Origin: DATDPM01 sp963841995
GTDB taxonomy: Bacteria > Pseudomonadota > Alphaproteobacteria > DATDPM01
DNA length: 64,000 nucleotides
Reading direction: 5' to 3'
Assembly (NCBI GenBank): GCA_963841995.1
Contig: CAWJEX010000008.1
Span: forward strand, 46,671 to 110,670
Below are positions 20,904 through 31,439 of the stretch, piece by piece; position 1 is the first letter of the stretch, and each line of letters starts with the position of its first letter. The notes under the pieces were generated by a model, which made no database searches, had not been told where the DNA came from, and was given only the letters and a program-made list of their open reading frames with translations. Position numbers and translations under genes: made by a program.

Positions 20904-22116
20904 CTACCCCATCGCCTTTCTCAAATTCTCGTCGAGCCTGTCGAGGAATTGCTCGGTGGTGAGCCACTTTTGATTGTGGCCGACGAGCAGCGCCAAATCC
21001 TTGGTCATGAAGCCCGACTCGACGGTCTCGACGCAGATTTTTTCCAGCGCCTGCGAAAAGTTTCCAAGCTCAGGCGTATCGTCGAATTTGGCGCGATTCC
21101 GATAGCGCCCGCGTCCAGGCGAAGATCGAAGCGATGGGATTGGTCGAGGTCGGGCGGCCTTTTTGGTGTTCGCGGAAATGACGTGTCACCGTGCCATGGG
21201 CGGCTTCGGCTTCGACGGTTCTGCCGTCGGGGGTGAGCAGCACCGATGTCATGAGGCCGAGCGAACCGAATCCCTGGGCGACCGTGTCGGATTGCACGTC
21301 GCCGTCGTAATTCTTGCAGGCCCACACGAAGCCGCCGCTCCACTTCAGCGCGCAGGCGACCATGTCGTCGATCAAGCGATGCTCGTAAACGATATTCGCG
21401 GCTTTGAACTTATCGGCGAATTCCTTGGCGAAGATCTCGGCGAAAATATCTTTGAACCGCCCGTCATAGATCTTGAGAATCGTGTTTTTGGTGGAAAGGT
21501 AGACCGGCCATTTGCGGTCGAGGCCGTAATTGAAACAGGCGCGGGCGAATCCGGCAATCGACTCGTCCAGATTGTACATGCCCATCGCGACACCGGGCTC
21601 TTCGAAGTCGAACACATCGTAAATCACCGGCTTGCCGTCTTTCGGCGTGAAGGTCATGGTCAGCTTGCCGGGGCCAGGCACGCGGAAATTGGTCGCGCGA
21701 TATTGGTCGCCGAAGGCATGGCGGCCGATGACAATGGGCGCGGTCCAGCCGGGAACCAAGCGCGGCACGTTGCGGCAGATGATCGGCTCGCGGAAAACCG
21801 TGCCGCCCAGAATGTTGCGGATGGTGCCGTTGGGCGACGCCCACATTTTCTTGAGGTTGAATTCCTTCACCCGCGCTTCGTCCGGGGTGATGGTCGCGCA
21901 TTTGACGCCGACCCCGCGCTTCTTGATCGCGTTCGCCGCATCCACCGTCACCTTGTCGTCGGTGCGGTCGCGGTTCTCGATGCCGAGGTCGTAGGTCTCG
22001 AGGACGATGTCGAGATAGGGGAGGATCAGTTTCTCTTTGATCTTGCCCCAGATGATCCGCGTCATTTCGTCGCCGTCGATATCGACGATGGGGTTTTTGA
22101 CTTTGATCTTCTTCAT
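20904..22116 (-). CDS. icd: Isocitrate dehydrogenase, NADP-dependent (one frameshift)
   Basis: The frame from the ATG at 22116 (GGAGC upstream) covers most of the enzyme: VDIDGDEMTRIIWGKIKEKL at the start, ATITPDEARVKEF, the substrate-binding SPNGTIRNILGGTVFREPI, the metal/substrate region YDGDVQSDTVAQGFGSLGLM and HGTVTRHFREHQKG. An extra base at 21099-21100 shifts the frame just after FAWTRAL; correcting it restores RAKFDDTPELGNFSQALE and the conserved C terminus ending LDENLRKAMG at 20904. The total is 403 residues, as in eukaryote-like NADP-ICDH. It is a TCA-cycle enzyme and the break is very probably a sequence error. Confidence 0.93.
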
Positions 22117-22252
22117 GCGGGCTCCTTCATTATGGCCGCCGCTGCAAACCCGATTTCCGTTCCCCGGACTTCCGCGCTCACGACGCCCCCTTTAGACCGA
22201 ATCATATCATGGAGCGGCACCGCAGGGCTTTCCGCATCTCATATCCGGCGCG

Positions 22253-22837
22253 CTATATCCGGCTGGGCGCGGGGCGGACACGGTCCCGTGGGCCTTGGGA
22301 AAGGGCGGGAAGAATTTCGTCGACGGTTTTGACGACCGTGAAGAGGCCTTTGACGGCGGGCTTGGCGAAGCCCATGGCGACTGCATCCTCGATGAGCTTC
22401 AGGAACATCCCCCAATAACCGTCGAGATCGAGGAGGACGATCGGCTTGTCGTGAAGGCTAAGCTGTTTCCAGGTGATGATTTCGACGGCCTCGTCGAGCG
22501 TTCCCAATCCGCCGGGGAAAATGACGAATCCGTCGGCGAGCTCGAACATTTTCTGCTTGCGCTCGTGCATGCTCCCGACGACGACCAGATCGGTGATGCC
22601 GCGGTGCTCGACTTCGATATCGACGAGAAAGCGCGGAATGACGCCAACGACCTTGCCGCCTGCGGCGAGCACCGCGTCCGCGGCAACCCCCATCAGCCCG
22701 ACATGTCCGCCGCCGTAAATGAGGCTGAGGCCCCGTTCAGCCAGAAGGGCGCCGAATCGCGCCGCGGCCTCGCTAAACACCGGTTTGCGGCCGCGGGACG
22801 AGGCGCAATAGAGGCAGATGGCGCGGATTTCGGTCAT
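22253..22837 (-). CDS. LOG-family (TIGR00730) nucleoside monophosphate phosphoribohydrolase
   Basis: 194 residues from the ATG at 22837; an upstream in-frame extension is not family-like. The start ICLYCASSRGRKPVFSEAA, the nucleotide-binding GLSLIYGGGHVGLMGVAADA and the signature FPGGLGTLDEAVEIITWKQL (PGGxGTxxE) identify the lysine-decarboxylase-like LOG family. Characterised members release cytokinin-type bases or cleave nucleoside 5'-monophosphates to base plus ribose 5-phosphate. The physiological substrate here is unknown. It is divergent from the LysM gene. Confidence 0.9.
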   Translation of the reverse strand: MTEIRAICLYCASSRGRKPVFSEAAARFGALLAERGLSLIYGGGHVGLMGVAADAVLAAGGKVVGVIPRFLVDIEVEHRGITDLVVVGSMHERKQKMFELADGFVIFPGGLGTLDEAVEIITWKQLSLHDKPIVLLDLDGYWGMFLKLIEDAVAMGFAKPAVKGLFTVVKTVDEILPALSQGPRDRVRPAPSRI

Positions 22838-23033
22838 ATCTCCTGCTCGGACGGCGCGGTTATGCCCGGCATCGCCGGGGGCCAGGAACGTAGACAAATC
22901 CCGCGTAAAGGCCAAGCTCCGCCGCCACCCTGTCCGAATGGCGGGACAACCGGTTGCAAGGCCGGATTCCCCGTATTACGGTGGCGCCCGCCGGTGTCGT
23001 TCCTATCCCCCAGCGGCCGTGATTCAGAAAGCG

Positions 23034-24111
23034 ATGAAGCGAATCGCCGTTCTCGTTATGATCGGGTTCATTGTCGTCGCGGTGGCGGTGGCGATCTACT
23101 ATGGCCGCAATGGCGCAAGTCCAGGCGGCTCAGAATCGGGCGGCAAAGGAACTGAGGCGCCCGCGCCGCCGCCGGAATCGGCATTGCCCGAAGGCAAGCC
23201 GCAGGCCAATGCTGCTCCCACCGCGCCGGAAAAGCCGGCTCATACCACGGGACAGAGCCCGGTCGCCGGACCCCAAATCCTCCCCTCCTTTGACGTCGTT
23301 CGCATCGATCCCGAAGGCAATGCTGTCGTTGCCGGACGCGCCGCGCCCAATTCGGACGTCACGATTTTGGACGGCGGCCAGGAAATCGGCCGGGCCAGCG
23401 CCGATCAGAACGGCGAATGGGTTTGGGTGCCGGGTCAGCCGCTGAAGCCGGGCAGCCTTAATCTCAGTCTGCGTGCACAAAGCGCGGGACAAAAACCGAT
23501 CGAGTCGAAAAGTTCGGTGGTTCTCGTGGTTCCGGAACCGCACAAGGATATCGCCGGCCGCGAAAATGAGAAATCCTCGGGCGCGCTGGTTCTCAAGGTG
23601 CCGGGCGAGGGCGTGCCGCCGGAAGTGGTGCAAGCGCCAAAGACGCCGACCGACGTGCAAGCCGGCGGCTTGATGCTCGACGTCATCGATTATGACGAAA
23701 ACGGAAAGGTCGCCTTGGGCGGTCGTGCTAAGCCCGGCGCGACGCTCCGCGTCTATTTGGATAACGACCTCTTGGGCGAAACCATTGCCGCGGAATCCGG
23801 ACGATGGACATTGCGGCCGGGGCGCGATGTCGCACCGGGGACTTACCGCCTGCGCGTCGATGAAGTCGATTCGAACGGAAAGGTGACGGCGCGGATTGAG
23901 CTTCCTTTCGCCCGCTCTGAACATATGGCGGAAGCGGTGACCGGGAACTCGGTGATCGTTCAGCCGGGCAACAGCCTATGGCGCATCGCGCGGCGGCGTT
24001 ACGGGAGCGGCCCCGAATTCACGATCATTTTTGAAGCCAATAAGGATCAGATCTTGGGATCCGGATATGATCTATCCCGGTCAGGTGTTCACTTTGCCGG
24101 CGAAGAAGTAG
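23034..24111 (+). CDS. LysM domain protein with Ig-like repeats (frameshift near end)
   Basis: From the ATG at 23034 (an in-frame GTG lies at 23019): an N-terminal membrane anchor (IAVLVMIGFIVVAVAVAIYY), then a Pro/Ala-rich linker. Two beta-rich Ig-like repeats follow, each beginning with a NAVVAGRAAPNSDVTILDGG-type pattern, and a C-terminal LysM motif (NSLWRIARRRYGSGPEF) ends the protein. An extra G at about 24056-24058 shifts the frame inside LysM; correction gives DPDMIYPGQVFTLPAKK and a stop at 24109-24111. Such proteins bind peptidoglycan and sit in the envelope. The length is then about 358 residues. Confidence 0.82.
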
Positions 24112-24646
24112 CGGCCGGCGAGGAAGCTGCGTCCGCGACGAAATAGGCTTCGGCTTCTTTGAGGCGGGTCAATATCGGTGTGATCGTGCTTTCCTCTTCG
24201 ATCAAGGTCTGAACGATCGCGGTCACGACGTCGATGCCGGTGAACGGCAAGTTGATCGCGGGTTCGCCGTGGAAGACGATCCGCTGGCCCGCCGCCAATT
24301 GAAGCCGACCGTGCACGGATTTGTGATTCATCAAACGCAGGATTTCACGGCGCGCCGGCGGAGATTGGGCGCTGAAGGGCAATTCGCCGACGTGGCCGTG
24401 GAGCTTGACCGGGGCCTGGCATTTGTCGCGGGTCAAGGTTCCGCGATAGGGCCGGTTGCAATGTCTGAATCCGAATTCGAGGACAGACGGCGCGTCCGGC
24501 CCGGAGAATTTGTCCGTAGCCGGGGGCGGCGAGGGTCCTGCTGCGACATTGGCCGGATCGCGTGTCGGGAGGGTCGTCGGCTCGAATTCTTTCCGCGAGT
24601 CCGGCGTTTCGGAGAGCCGCCAGTCTCGCACCTGGCCGCTTAACAA
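24089..24646 (-). CDS. Hypothetical protein of unknown function
   Basis: A 185-residue open frame convergent with the LysM gene, overlapping its tail by 23 bases. The first 45 residues are disordered-looking; the rest has an ordered composition with YRGTLTRDKCQAPVKLHGHV, REILRLMNHKSVHGRLQLA and a helical C-terminal part TAIVQTLIEEESTITPILTR. I recognise no family. A plus-strand frame over the same stretch looks less protein-like. Its reality is moderately likely. Confidence 0.42.
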   Translation of the reverse strand: MLSGQVRDWRLSETPDSRKEFEPTTLPTRDPANVAAGPSPPPATDKFSGPDAPSVLEFGFRHCNRPYRGTLTRDKCQAPVKLHGHVGELPFSAQSPPARREILRLMNHKSVHGRLQLAAGQRIVFHGEPAINLPFTGIDVVTAIVQTLIEEESTITPILTRLKEAEAYFVADAASSPAATSSPAK

Positions 24647-24761
24647 AAGGTATAGGCGGCCGGCATTTTTGGCTAACAGGTTACAATTCCTTGCTTTTCG
24701 GTTAGATTGGCCGAAATCCCGTCAATTTGATCGCGACGCGACGCATCACAAAGGAGCAATT

Positions 24762-25430
24762 TTGGATCGATTTCCGCTTCCCGGGCTTCATCCCGCTGGC
24801 TGGCCGTTCATCGTCGGCTTTGCCATCGCCACGGTAATTCTCGGCTTCGTCGCCCAGCCTTTGGGATGGATCGGTGCGATTGCGACCGCCTGGTGCGCCT
24901 ATTTCTTTCGCGATCCGAAACGGGTGCCTCCGGAAGAACCCCATCTCGTGGTGAGCCCGGCCGATGGTATCATCAGCGCGATCGCCGAGGCGCCGCCGCC
25001 GCCCGAGCTCGAAATGGGAACGGCGCCCCGCCAACGGGTCAGCATTTTTTTGAACATCTTCGACGTTCACGTGAACCGGGTTCCCGCCGATGGCGTTATC
25101 ACCAAGCTTGCCTACTGCCCCGGAAAATTCGTCAACGCCGCCTTGGATAAGGCGAGCGAGCTCAACGAGCGCATGGCGATCCGCATGACGACGGCGACCG
25201 GCCATGATTTGGCTTTCGTGCAGATCGCCGGGCTGATCGCGCGGCGCATCGTGTGCGGGCTTACGGTCAACCAAAAGGTTCGCGCCGGAGAGCGTTTCGG
25301 CATTATCCGCTTTGGGAGCCGCGTCGACGTTTACGTGCCGCCCGGCCATCGTCTGCATGTGCGGGTCGGTCAACGTGCGGTCGGCGGCGAGACGGTGATC
25401 TCCGAAGCTCTCGTGGCGCCGGGGTCATGA
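24762..25430 (+). CDS. psd: Phosphatidylserine decarboxylase
   Basis: 222 residues starting at TTG (24762), selected because AAGGAG lies five bases upstream and the protein then begins at the family position (LDRFPLPGLHPAGWPF). An N-terminal membrane segment (IVGFAIATVILGFVAQPLGW) precedes HLVVSPADGIIS and LNIFDVHVNRVPADGVI. The self-cleavage site that forms the pyruvoyl group is the G-S in RFGSRVDVY. The enzyme converts phosphatidylserine to phosphatidylethanolamine at the inner membrane. Its stop overlaps the start of pssA (ATGA), giving coupled synthesis of enzyme and substrate supplier. Confidence 0.94.
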   Translation: MDRFPLPGLHPAGWPFIVGFAIATVILGFVAQPLGWIGAIATAWCAYFFRDPKRVPPEEPHLVVSPADGIISAIAEAPPPPELEMGTAPRQRVSIFLNIFDVHVNRVPADGVITKLAYCPGKFVNAALDKASELNERMAIRMTTATGHDLAFVQIAGLIARRIVCGLTVNQKVRAGERFGIIRFGSRVDVYVPPGHRLHVRVGQRAVGGETVISEALVAPGS

Positions 25431-26251
25431 CGATGTTCCGCAAGCGCCGCAGCCGTCTCAAGGGTCAGTCGATCAATATGCTGATCCCGAATATTTTGAC
25501 GGTGCTGGCATTGTGCGCCGGGATGACCGCGATCCGGTTCGGTATTCAAGGGAAATGGGAGGCGGCGGTCTTCGCCCTGATGGCTTCCGGCATTTTTGAC
25601 GCTCTTGACGGGCGAATTGCACGCCTTTTGGGCGGCACCAGCCAATTCGGCGCCGAACTCGATTCGCTTTCCGATTTTGTCAGCTTCGGCGTGGCGCCTG
25701 CCGTCGTTCTGTATTTCTGGACGATGGGGACCGCCCGCGGCGTCGGCTGGGCGCTGGTCCTGTTGTTCAGCGTTTGCTGCGCTTTGCGCCTAGCGCGATT
25801 TAACACGAAATCCCGGGAATCCGATCTTCCGGCTTGGGCCTATAATTATTTTACCGGCGTTCCGGCCCCTGCCGGTGCGGCGATCGTTTTGCTGCCAATG
25901 CTGCTGAGCTTCGAATTCGGCCCGGCCTATTTCCAGTCGCCAATCCTGAATGGCATTATCATCGTGAGCACGGCGGCTCTCGAAGTCAGCCGGATACCGA
26001 CTTACTCTTTCAAGAAATTCAAGGTGCCGCACGGGCTGGTGTTGCCGACGCTGCTCTTGGTCGGGCTGCTCGCGGCATTCCTCGTCAGCGCCCCCTGGGA
26101 AACCTGCATCGCCGTGCTGCTTGCCTATATCGCCAGCATTCCGTTCTCGATGCGCTCCTTTCACAATCTGAAAAAGGCGGCGGCGGAAATCCAGTCCCAA
26201 GGCCTTCACGCTGTCAAAACCGAACCGCGCGGAATTGACGCCGCGGAATAG
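25427..26251 (+). CDS. pssA: CDP-diacylglycerol-serine O-phosphatidyltransferase
   Basis: 274 residues from the ATG at 25427, overlapping psd by four bases. The CDP-alcohol phosphotransferase motif is complete: DALDGRIARLLGGTSQFGAE followed by LDSLSD, i.e. DG-x2-AR-x8-G-x3-D-x3-D. Seven or so hydrophobic helices are visible. It makes phosphatidylserine from CDP-diacylglycerol and serine, the substrate for Psd. The psd-pssA order is standard in alphaproteobacteria. The C terminus carries a short polar tail. Confidence 0.94.
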   Translation: MTMFRKRRSRLKGQSINMLIPNILTVLALCAGMTAIRFGIQGKWEAAVFALMASGIFDALDGRIARLLGGTSQFGAELDSLSDFVSFGVAPAVVLYFWTMGTARGVGWALVLLFSVCCALRLARFNTKSRESDLPAWAYNYFTGVPAPAGAAIVLLPMLLSFEFGPAYFQSPILNGIIIVSTAALEVSRIPTYSFKKFKVPHGLVLPTLLLVGLLAAFLVSAPWETCIAVLLAYIASIPFSMRSFHNLKKAAAEIQSQGLHAVKTEPRGIDAAE

Positions 26252-26285
26252 CCCTTCGTTTCAGCCGCTCAGCAAGGAGACCAAT

Positions 26286-27179
26286 ATGGACGTCGGAGTC
26301 ATCGGCTTGGGGAGCATGGGCCGAGGGATGGCGCGCAACCTGATCAAGGCCGGTCATCGGGTGAGCGTCTACAACCGCAGCCCCGAGCCGACCAAGGAAT
26401 TGGCGCGCGACGGCGCGATGATTGCCGCGACCCCCGCTACCGTCGGCGGCGAAGTGATCGTCACGATGTTGTCCGACGATGCGGCCCTCGAAGCGGTGAT
26501 GTTCGGAAAGACCGGACTAGCTTCGGCGATGCGGCGGAACAGCGTCCATCTTTCGATGAGCACGGTTTCGGTGGCGCTCTCCGAACGGTTGACTGAACTA
26601 CATTCCAAAGCCGGGCAGGGCTATGTGGCGGCGCCCGTCTTCGGCCGGCCGGATGCGGCGGCGGCGGCGAAACTTTTCATTGTCGCCGCCGGCGACGCGG
26701 CAGCGGTCGAAAAGGCAAAGCCGGTGATGGACGCGATGGGCCAGCGGGTCTTTGTCGTGAGCGAGCAGCCGAGCCACGCCAATCTCATCAAGCTGACCGG
26801 GAATTTCTTGATCACCTGCGTCATCGAAGGGTTGGCCGAGGGCATCGCCCTCAACGCCAAAGCCGGCGTCGACCCGGAGAAGCTTTACGAAGTGCTGACC
26901 GAAACCTTGTTCGCGGCACCGGTCTATAAGAACTACGGAAAAATCATTCTCGAAGAAAAATATTCGCCGGCCGGATTTAAGCTTCCGCTCGGCCTCAAGG
27001 ACACGCGGCTTCTACTTCAATCGGCGGACGCGCTTTCGGTGCCGCTGCCCTTCGCCGCAATCATCCGCGACCGGTTTCTGGCTTCAGTGGCACAAGGCGA
27101 CGGGGATCTCGATTGGGCGGCGATCGCCAAGCGGGCGATGCAGGACGCCGGCGTCGATACCAAGATCTCTGCCAAATAG
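26286..27179 (+). CDS. NAD(P)-dependent beta-hydroxyacid dehydrogenase family oxidoreductase
   Basis: 297 residues from the ATG at 26286 with AAGGAG upstream; an extension into the end of pssA is not used. The N-terminal Rossmann motif is VGVIGLGSMGRGMARNLIKA and the phosphate-binding loop has VYNRSPEPTKEL. The substrate signature is shifted (FGRPDAAAAAKLFIVAAGD), as in glyoxylate/succinic-semialdehyde reductase-like members. The catalytic Lys lies in NLIKLTGNFLI. It probably reduces or oxidises a short beta-hydroxyacid or semialdehyde; the exact substrate is not visible. Confidence 0.85.
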   Translation: MDVGVIGLGSMGRGMARNLIKAGHRVSVYNRSPEPTKELARDGAMIAATPATVGGEVIVTMLSDDAALEAVMFGKTGLASAMRRNSVHLSMSTVSVALSERLTELHSKAGQGYVAAPVFGRPDAAAAAKLFIVAAGDAAAVEKAKPVMDAMGQRVFVVSEQPSHANLIKLTGNFLITCVIEGLAEGIALNAKAGVDPEKLYEVLTETLFAAPVYKNYGKIILEEKYSPAGFKLPLGLKDTRLLLQSADALSVPLPFAAIIRDRFLASVAQGDGDLDWAAIAKRAMQDAGVDTKISAK

Positions 27180-27225
27180 CGTTTGGATGGGGCTTACGGC
27201 GTCTTTTGGGCCAGAGGTTTGAGAT

Positions 27226-27631
27226 TTGGTGGCGCGATCGCCCGACATACATGCCGATAGCAAGGCCGCGCGGGCGAATGGCGAGCGTGTCGCCCAATTC
27301 TTTACGGAAGCACTGGCAACGGGAAATTTTGAGCGAGCGCCGGCCTTTCTAAGCCCGGATTTCTTCGGTCACGACCCGACGCCGGATGCGCCAAGTGACG
27401 CCTCGGGTGTTGCGGTAAAACTCAAGGCTCTGTGGAGCGCCTTTCCCGGCGGACGCTTCGCTTTGACGGATGTCGTGGCGGGGAGACCGAGTTGCGGCGC
27501 GCTCTTTATTCGCCGGCACGCAAACCGGCCAATTCAGAGCTCTGACGCCGACGGGACGGCACGTTGAAGTCTCTTTCACGGATTTCTATCGATTGGTCGA
27601 CGGCCTGCTGGCGGAGTATTGGCACGACTAG
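27226..27631 (+). CDS. SnoaL-like / ester-cyclase family protein (one frameshift)
   Basis: The first 85 codons (start TTG or GTG at 27226-27231) give ERVAQFFTEALATGNFERAP and FLSPDFFGHDPTPDAPS, typical of SnoaL-like alpha+beta barrel proteins. An extra base at about 27484 breaks the frame; corrected, the protein continues DRVAARSLFAGTQTGQF and RALTPTGRHVEVSFTDFYRL to the TAG at 27629-27631. The length is about 134 residues. Members catalyse small-molecule cyclisation or hydrolysis, or are non-enzymatic. It stands alone just before the IS630 element. Confidence 0.62.
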
Positions 27632-27680
27632 ATCAAGCGGGGTTGATTTAACAGCTGACCGCTCCGCGTTGAGGGCGGAC

Positions 27681-28734
27681 TAGAGCGGGATGATTTTTAG
27701 CGGAATTGATTGGGGATTCCCAAGTCGGGGAATTTCTGATTTAACCTTTTGGCTGGAGTGGAGGCCAGGAGGTATGGCGAAACCCTATTCTATCGATCTT
27801 CGAGAGCGTGTTGTTTCAGCGGTTGAGAAGGGCGGCCTGTCGCGGCACCGGGCGGCGGCACAATTTGAGCTCGGGGTCAGTACGGTGATCAAGTGGGTCC
27901 GGCGGTTCCGGGAGACGGGGAGCGTGGCGCCGGGCAAGATGGGCGGGCACAAGCCGAAGGCCATTCGAGGCGAGCACCACATCTTTCTGGTGCAACGGAT
28001 CAAGGAACGAGACTTCACGCTGCGCGGGCTGGTGGCCGAACTCGCCGAGCGCGGCCTCAAGGTCGACTATCGGTCGGTCTGGAACTTCGTCCATGCCGAG
28101 AAGCTGAGTTTTAAAAAAAACGGTACTCGCCAGCGAACAGGATCGTCCCGACGTCGCGCGAAGGCGTGAGCAGTGGACAAAATATCAGAACCGGATTGAA
28201 CCTGAGCGCTTGGTATTCATCGACGAAACCTGGACCAAGACCAACATGGCGCCGCTCAGGGGATGGGCGCCGCAGGGCAGGAGGCTCAGGGCCAAGGCTC
28301 CTTACGGCCACTGGAAAACCATGACGTTCTTGGCGGCGCTGCGCCACGATCGCATCGATGCGCCATGGCTCATCGACGGTCCGATCAATGGCGAAAGATT
28401 CCAGGTCTATGTCGAGAAAGTCCTCGTCCCCACCCTGAGGCCCGGCGACATCGTTATCATGGACAATCTCGGCAGCCATCGGGGAAGAGCCATTCGCCGA
28501 GCCATCCGATCGGCCGGCGCCAAGCTGTTCCTCCTGCCGAAATATTCGCCAGACCTCAATCCCATCGAACAGGTGTTTGCCAAGCTCAAGCACCTGTTGC
28601 GCAGGGCGGCCGCGCGTACCATCGAAGCCGTCTGTGCCAGCATCGGCCAACTCCTCGACGCCTTCACACCACAGGAGTGCGCCAACTACTTCAAAAACGC
28701 CGGCTATGGGCTAACCTGAAATCATCCCGCTCTA
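27681..28734 (+). mobile_element. IS630-family insertion sequence
   Basis: The element spans 27683-28732 (1050 bp) flanked by the duplicated TA dinucleotide (27681-27682 and 28733-28734), the IS630/Tc1 hallmark. The terminal inverted repeats begin GAGCGGGATGATTT and match perfectly for 14 bases (17 with the flanking CTA). It sits exactly in the TAG stop codon of hpnN and regenerates that codon. A truncated copy of its right end occurs at 38165-38287. Confidence 0.93.
27774..28719 (+). CDS. IS630 family transposase in two frames joined at an A8 run
   Basis: The first frame (start ATG 27774) encodes the helix-turn-helix domain (MAKPYSIDLRERVVSAVEKG, then LGVSTVIKWVRRFR). At the run of eight A (28113-28120) the reading frame must move by +1 to continue TVLASEQDRPDVARRREQW. 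The DDE domain follows, with VFIDETWTKTNM, IVIMDNLGSHRG and KYSPDLNPIEQVFAKLK. With seven A the gene would be one continuous 314-residue protein. The run may be a slippery site, as in several IS630 relatives, or a sequence error. Confidence 0.88.
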
Positions 28735-31392
28735 GCTTGTCCGCCGCGCCCGCCACGCCAACAGCGCCGGCAAGACGATCACCGTGCACGTCAGGGCGAG
28801 GGTGAGGCACAGGGCGAGCAATTGCCCCATGCTGGCGGTGCCGCGATGGCTCGAGATCATCAGGCTCCCGAAGGAAACCATTGTCGTCAGCGCGCTGAAA
28901 ACTACGGCGCGCGGCGTGCTGCTGTGCATCAGGTCGGCGACATTTCCCGTTTCACGGTATCGCATGACCAGATAGAGCCCGAAGGCTACACCCAAGCTAA
29001 ATAGCAACGGTATCGCGATCACATTGGCGAAGTTGAAGGGAATGCCGAGCAAGACCGCAATAGCCGCTGTCAAGGCGCTGGCCAGCATCAGCGGCAGCAG
29101 CACAAACAAGGTCTCAATCACGCTGCGCAGGACGACGAGCAGCAGGATCGTGATGGCGACGAAGGCGATGGCACCCGCTTCTTTGAACGAATTGATGACG
29201 GTGGTGCCGCCTTCCAACAGAACCACCGGCGTATCGGTGGCATCGGGCGCAATGGCGCGCACGGCCTTGACGAAACGGATGAGCGGCTTTTGCTGTTCAA
29301 GATTCTCTTTGGGATAAACTTCGACGCGGGCCTGGCCATCAGACGTTACGTATCGCTGTTTGATATCGGCCGGCAGATCCGTGATCGTCACCGGGCCGGC
29401 CTTCAGGCTTTGGCGAAGCCCGTCGAGGCGAGCCGGCAGGTTGGCGAGGAGCGCGGTTTCCAAATCCTGATAGACGTGGTCATCGGCATTCGCCGGAAGA
29501 CGGTCAAGAAGGCCGGAAAGCTCGCGCGCGGAACCGGTCAAGTCTCCCGCCTTGGGCGAAGCGGCAAGGGCATCCAATCTGGCGCGGAACGAATTGATTG
29601 CATTTTTCCGTTCGGCGGCGGTTTCCGGCGGCGCGCTCGGCGCAGGCCGCAGGATGGGTCCGAGAAAGATCGACATGTTGTCGATGATGGCGAGTTCGCG
29701 TCCTGGTCCTTCGGGATGAAGGAGGTCAAGGTCGCCGTGCCTGCGACTTCCGGGAGTTTGTCTAGCTTCTGCGCCAGCGCATCCGCCGCCGCCAAATCGC
29801 GTTCGACGATATTGATGGTATAGGGCGACGACTCGCTGTCTTGCGTCAGATCCAAATAGGCGCGAACCGATTCCGTGTTCTGATCCTTAAGATGAATAGG
29901 ATCGAAATCGAACCGTGCGCCGGGCAGAAACGACAGCGACAACAGGCCGAGCGCCAAGGCTCCAAGGCATATCTTGCCGGCATGGTGTTCGGAAAAGCGC
30001 CCGAAACGCACCGGCCCCACGATCTGCCCGGCGGCCGAGGGATTTGGGCGCACCGGCAGGATCGCGAGAAATGCGGGCAAAACTGTCAGGGTAGCGAATA
30101 GGCCGATGAACATGCTGCCGCCGGCAATAATGCCGAGCTCGGAAAGGCCGATATAGGCGGTCGGCACGAAAGAGAAAAAGCCGATCGCCGCGCACAACGC
30201 CGCCAATCCGATCGCGGCTCCCGTGCCGACCGCGGCCTCCCGCAACGAATCGGCTTGCGAATGTCCGGCGTCCACGCCTTCCCGGTAACGAAGGCCGAAT
30301 TGGATGCTGAAATCGACCGCAAGGCCGATGAAAAGCACGGCGAAAGCGACGGAGATGAGATTGAGGTGGCCGACGGCGATGGCCGCAAAGCCCGCGGTCC
30401 AGACCAAGCTCATGAGAAGAGTGGCAACGGCGGCTACAACAAGGCGCGGCGAGCGCAAGCCGACGAAAACGACCAATGTCACCAACACCAAGGAGATGAC
30501 GCTGGCGAGGCCCACGCCATCCATCACGCTTTTCATCTCGTCATTGTCTAGGGCCGCACCCCCGGTAACGAGGAGTTGAGGCGTCCCGGGCGCCCCGAGG
30601 CCAAGCTCGCCGCCGGCCTTGCGGATTTCGGCAATCGCCGCGTCCGCCGGCGAGAGCGACTTGAAGGAGAGTTTCGGCGTCACAACGATGATCTGGCGCT
30701 TTTCCGAAGGCGAAAGCGGCTTTGGCGAGAGCAGCGCGCGCCAGCTCAGCGTCGCCGGTTTGCCGTCGAGCTTTGCTGTAATGGTTTCATTCAATGCGCC
30801 GAAGATTTGCTTCAAGGATTTCGGAATTGGCATCGCCGCTGGCAACGGCGTCGGCCGCAAGACCCATGACCTGAAACAGTCCGCGAAGACTCATGTCCTG
30901 CCCGAGGGCTGCGATGAACGGCTCGGCCGAAGCGAGTTGGCCGGAGAGATCCTGCAATTCCGGTGGATCCAAAAATAAAAGTCCGTTCGTGCGGAAGAAC
31001 GGATCGACCGTGGGCGCAAAGACGTTGTCGAAAAGATCGGGGCGCTTCTTGAAGCGTGCGACCAGAGAGGCGGCGGCGTCTTCGGCCTGATCGGTGGTGC
31101 CGCCCTCGATCACGATGACGAGATTGTCGCCCAGCATCGGGAAGGAGTGGCTGAATTCGAGGAAGGTTTTGCGGTAGGGAAGGTCGGGGGAAAGCAGCTT
31201 ATTGGGATCGGTTTCAATCCCCATATGGTTGGCCGCGTAAAAGCCGCAGAGCACGGTCGCGATCGCAGCAACGGCGATGACGAACCAGCCGCGGCGGCGG
31301 GACAATTCCACCAGTTGGGCCAGAACGGCCCCATAGGCGCGCTCGAAAGCGGCGGAAACGAAGGCTTCTTTGGACGGCGAATGCGACATCAT
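28732..31392 (-). CDS. hpnN: Hopanoid transporter HpnN, RND/MMPL family (two frameshifts)
   Basis: About 886 residues across three frame segments. Segment one (from 31392) has the first helix and ETDPNKLLSPDLPYRKTF. An extra base near 30810 leads to segment two with the first RND membrane bundle (ISLVLVTLVVFVGLRSPR, then VAFAVLFIGLAVDFSIQFGL). A missing base near 29694 leads to segment three with NMSIFLGPIL and the second bundle (IPLLFSLGVAFGLYLVMRYR). Two bundles of about six helices and two periplasmic loops are as in MMPL/HpnN. HpnN moves hopanoids to the outer membrane. The stop codon is the insertion point of the IS630 element. Indels are probably sequence errors. Confidence 0.88.
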
Positions 31393-31439
31393 CGGCGCCA
31401 GTTTAGCAGAGTGAAATCGGGTTCAGCGGTTATTCGCCG

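Noticed and set aside
21163..22332. 389-codon plus-strand open frame opposite icd
   Set aside because: Antisense shadow of isocitrate dehydrogenase.
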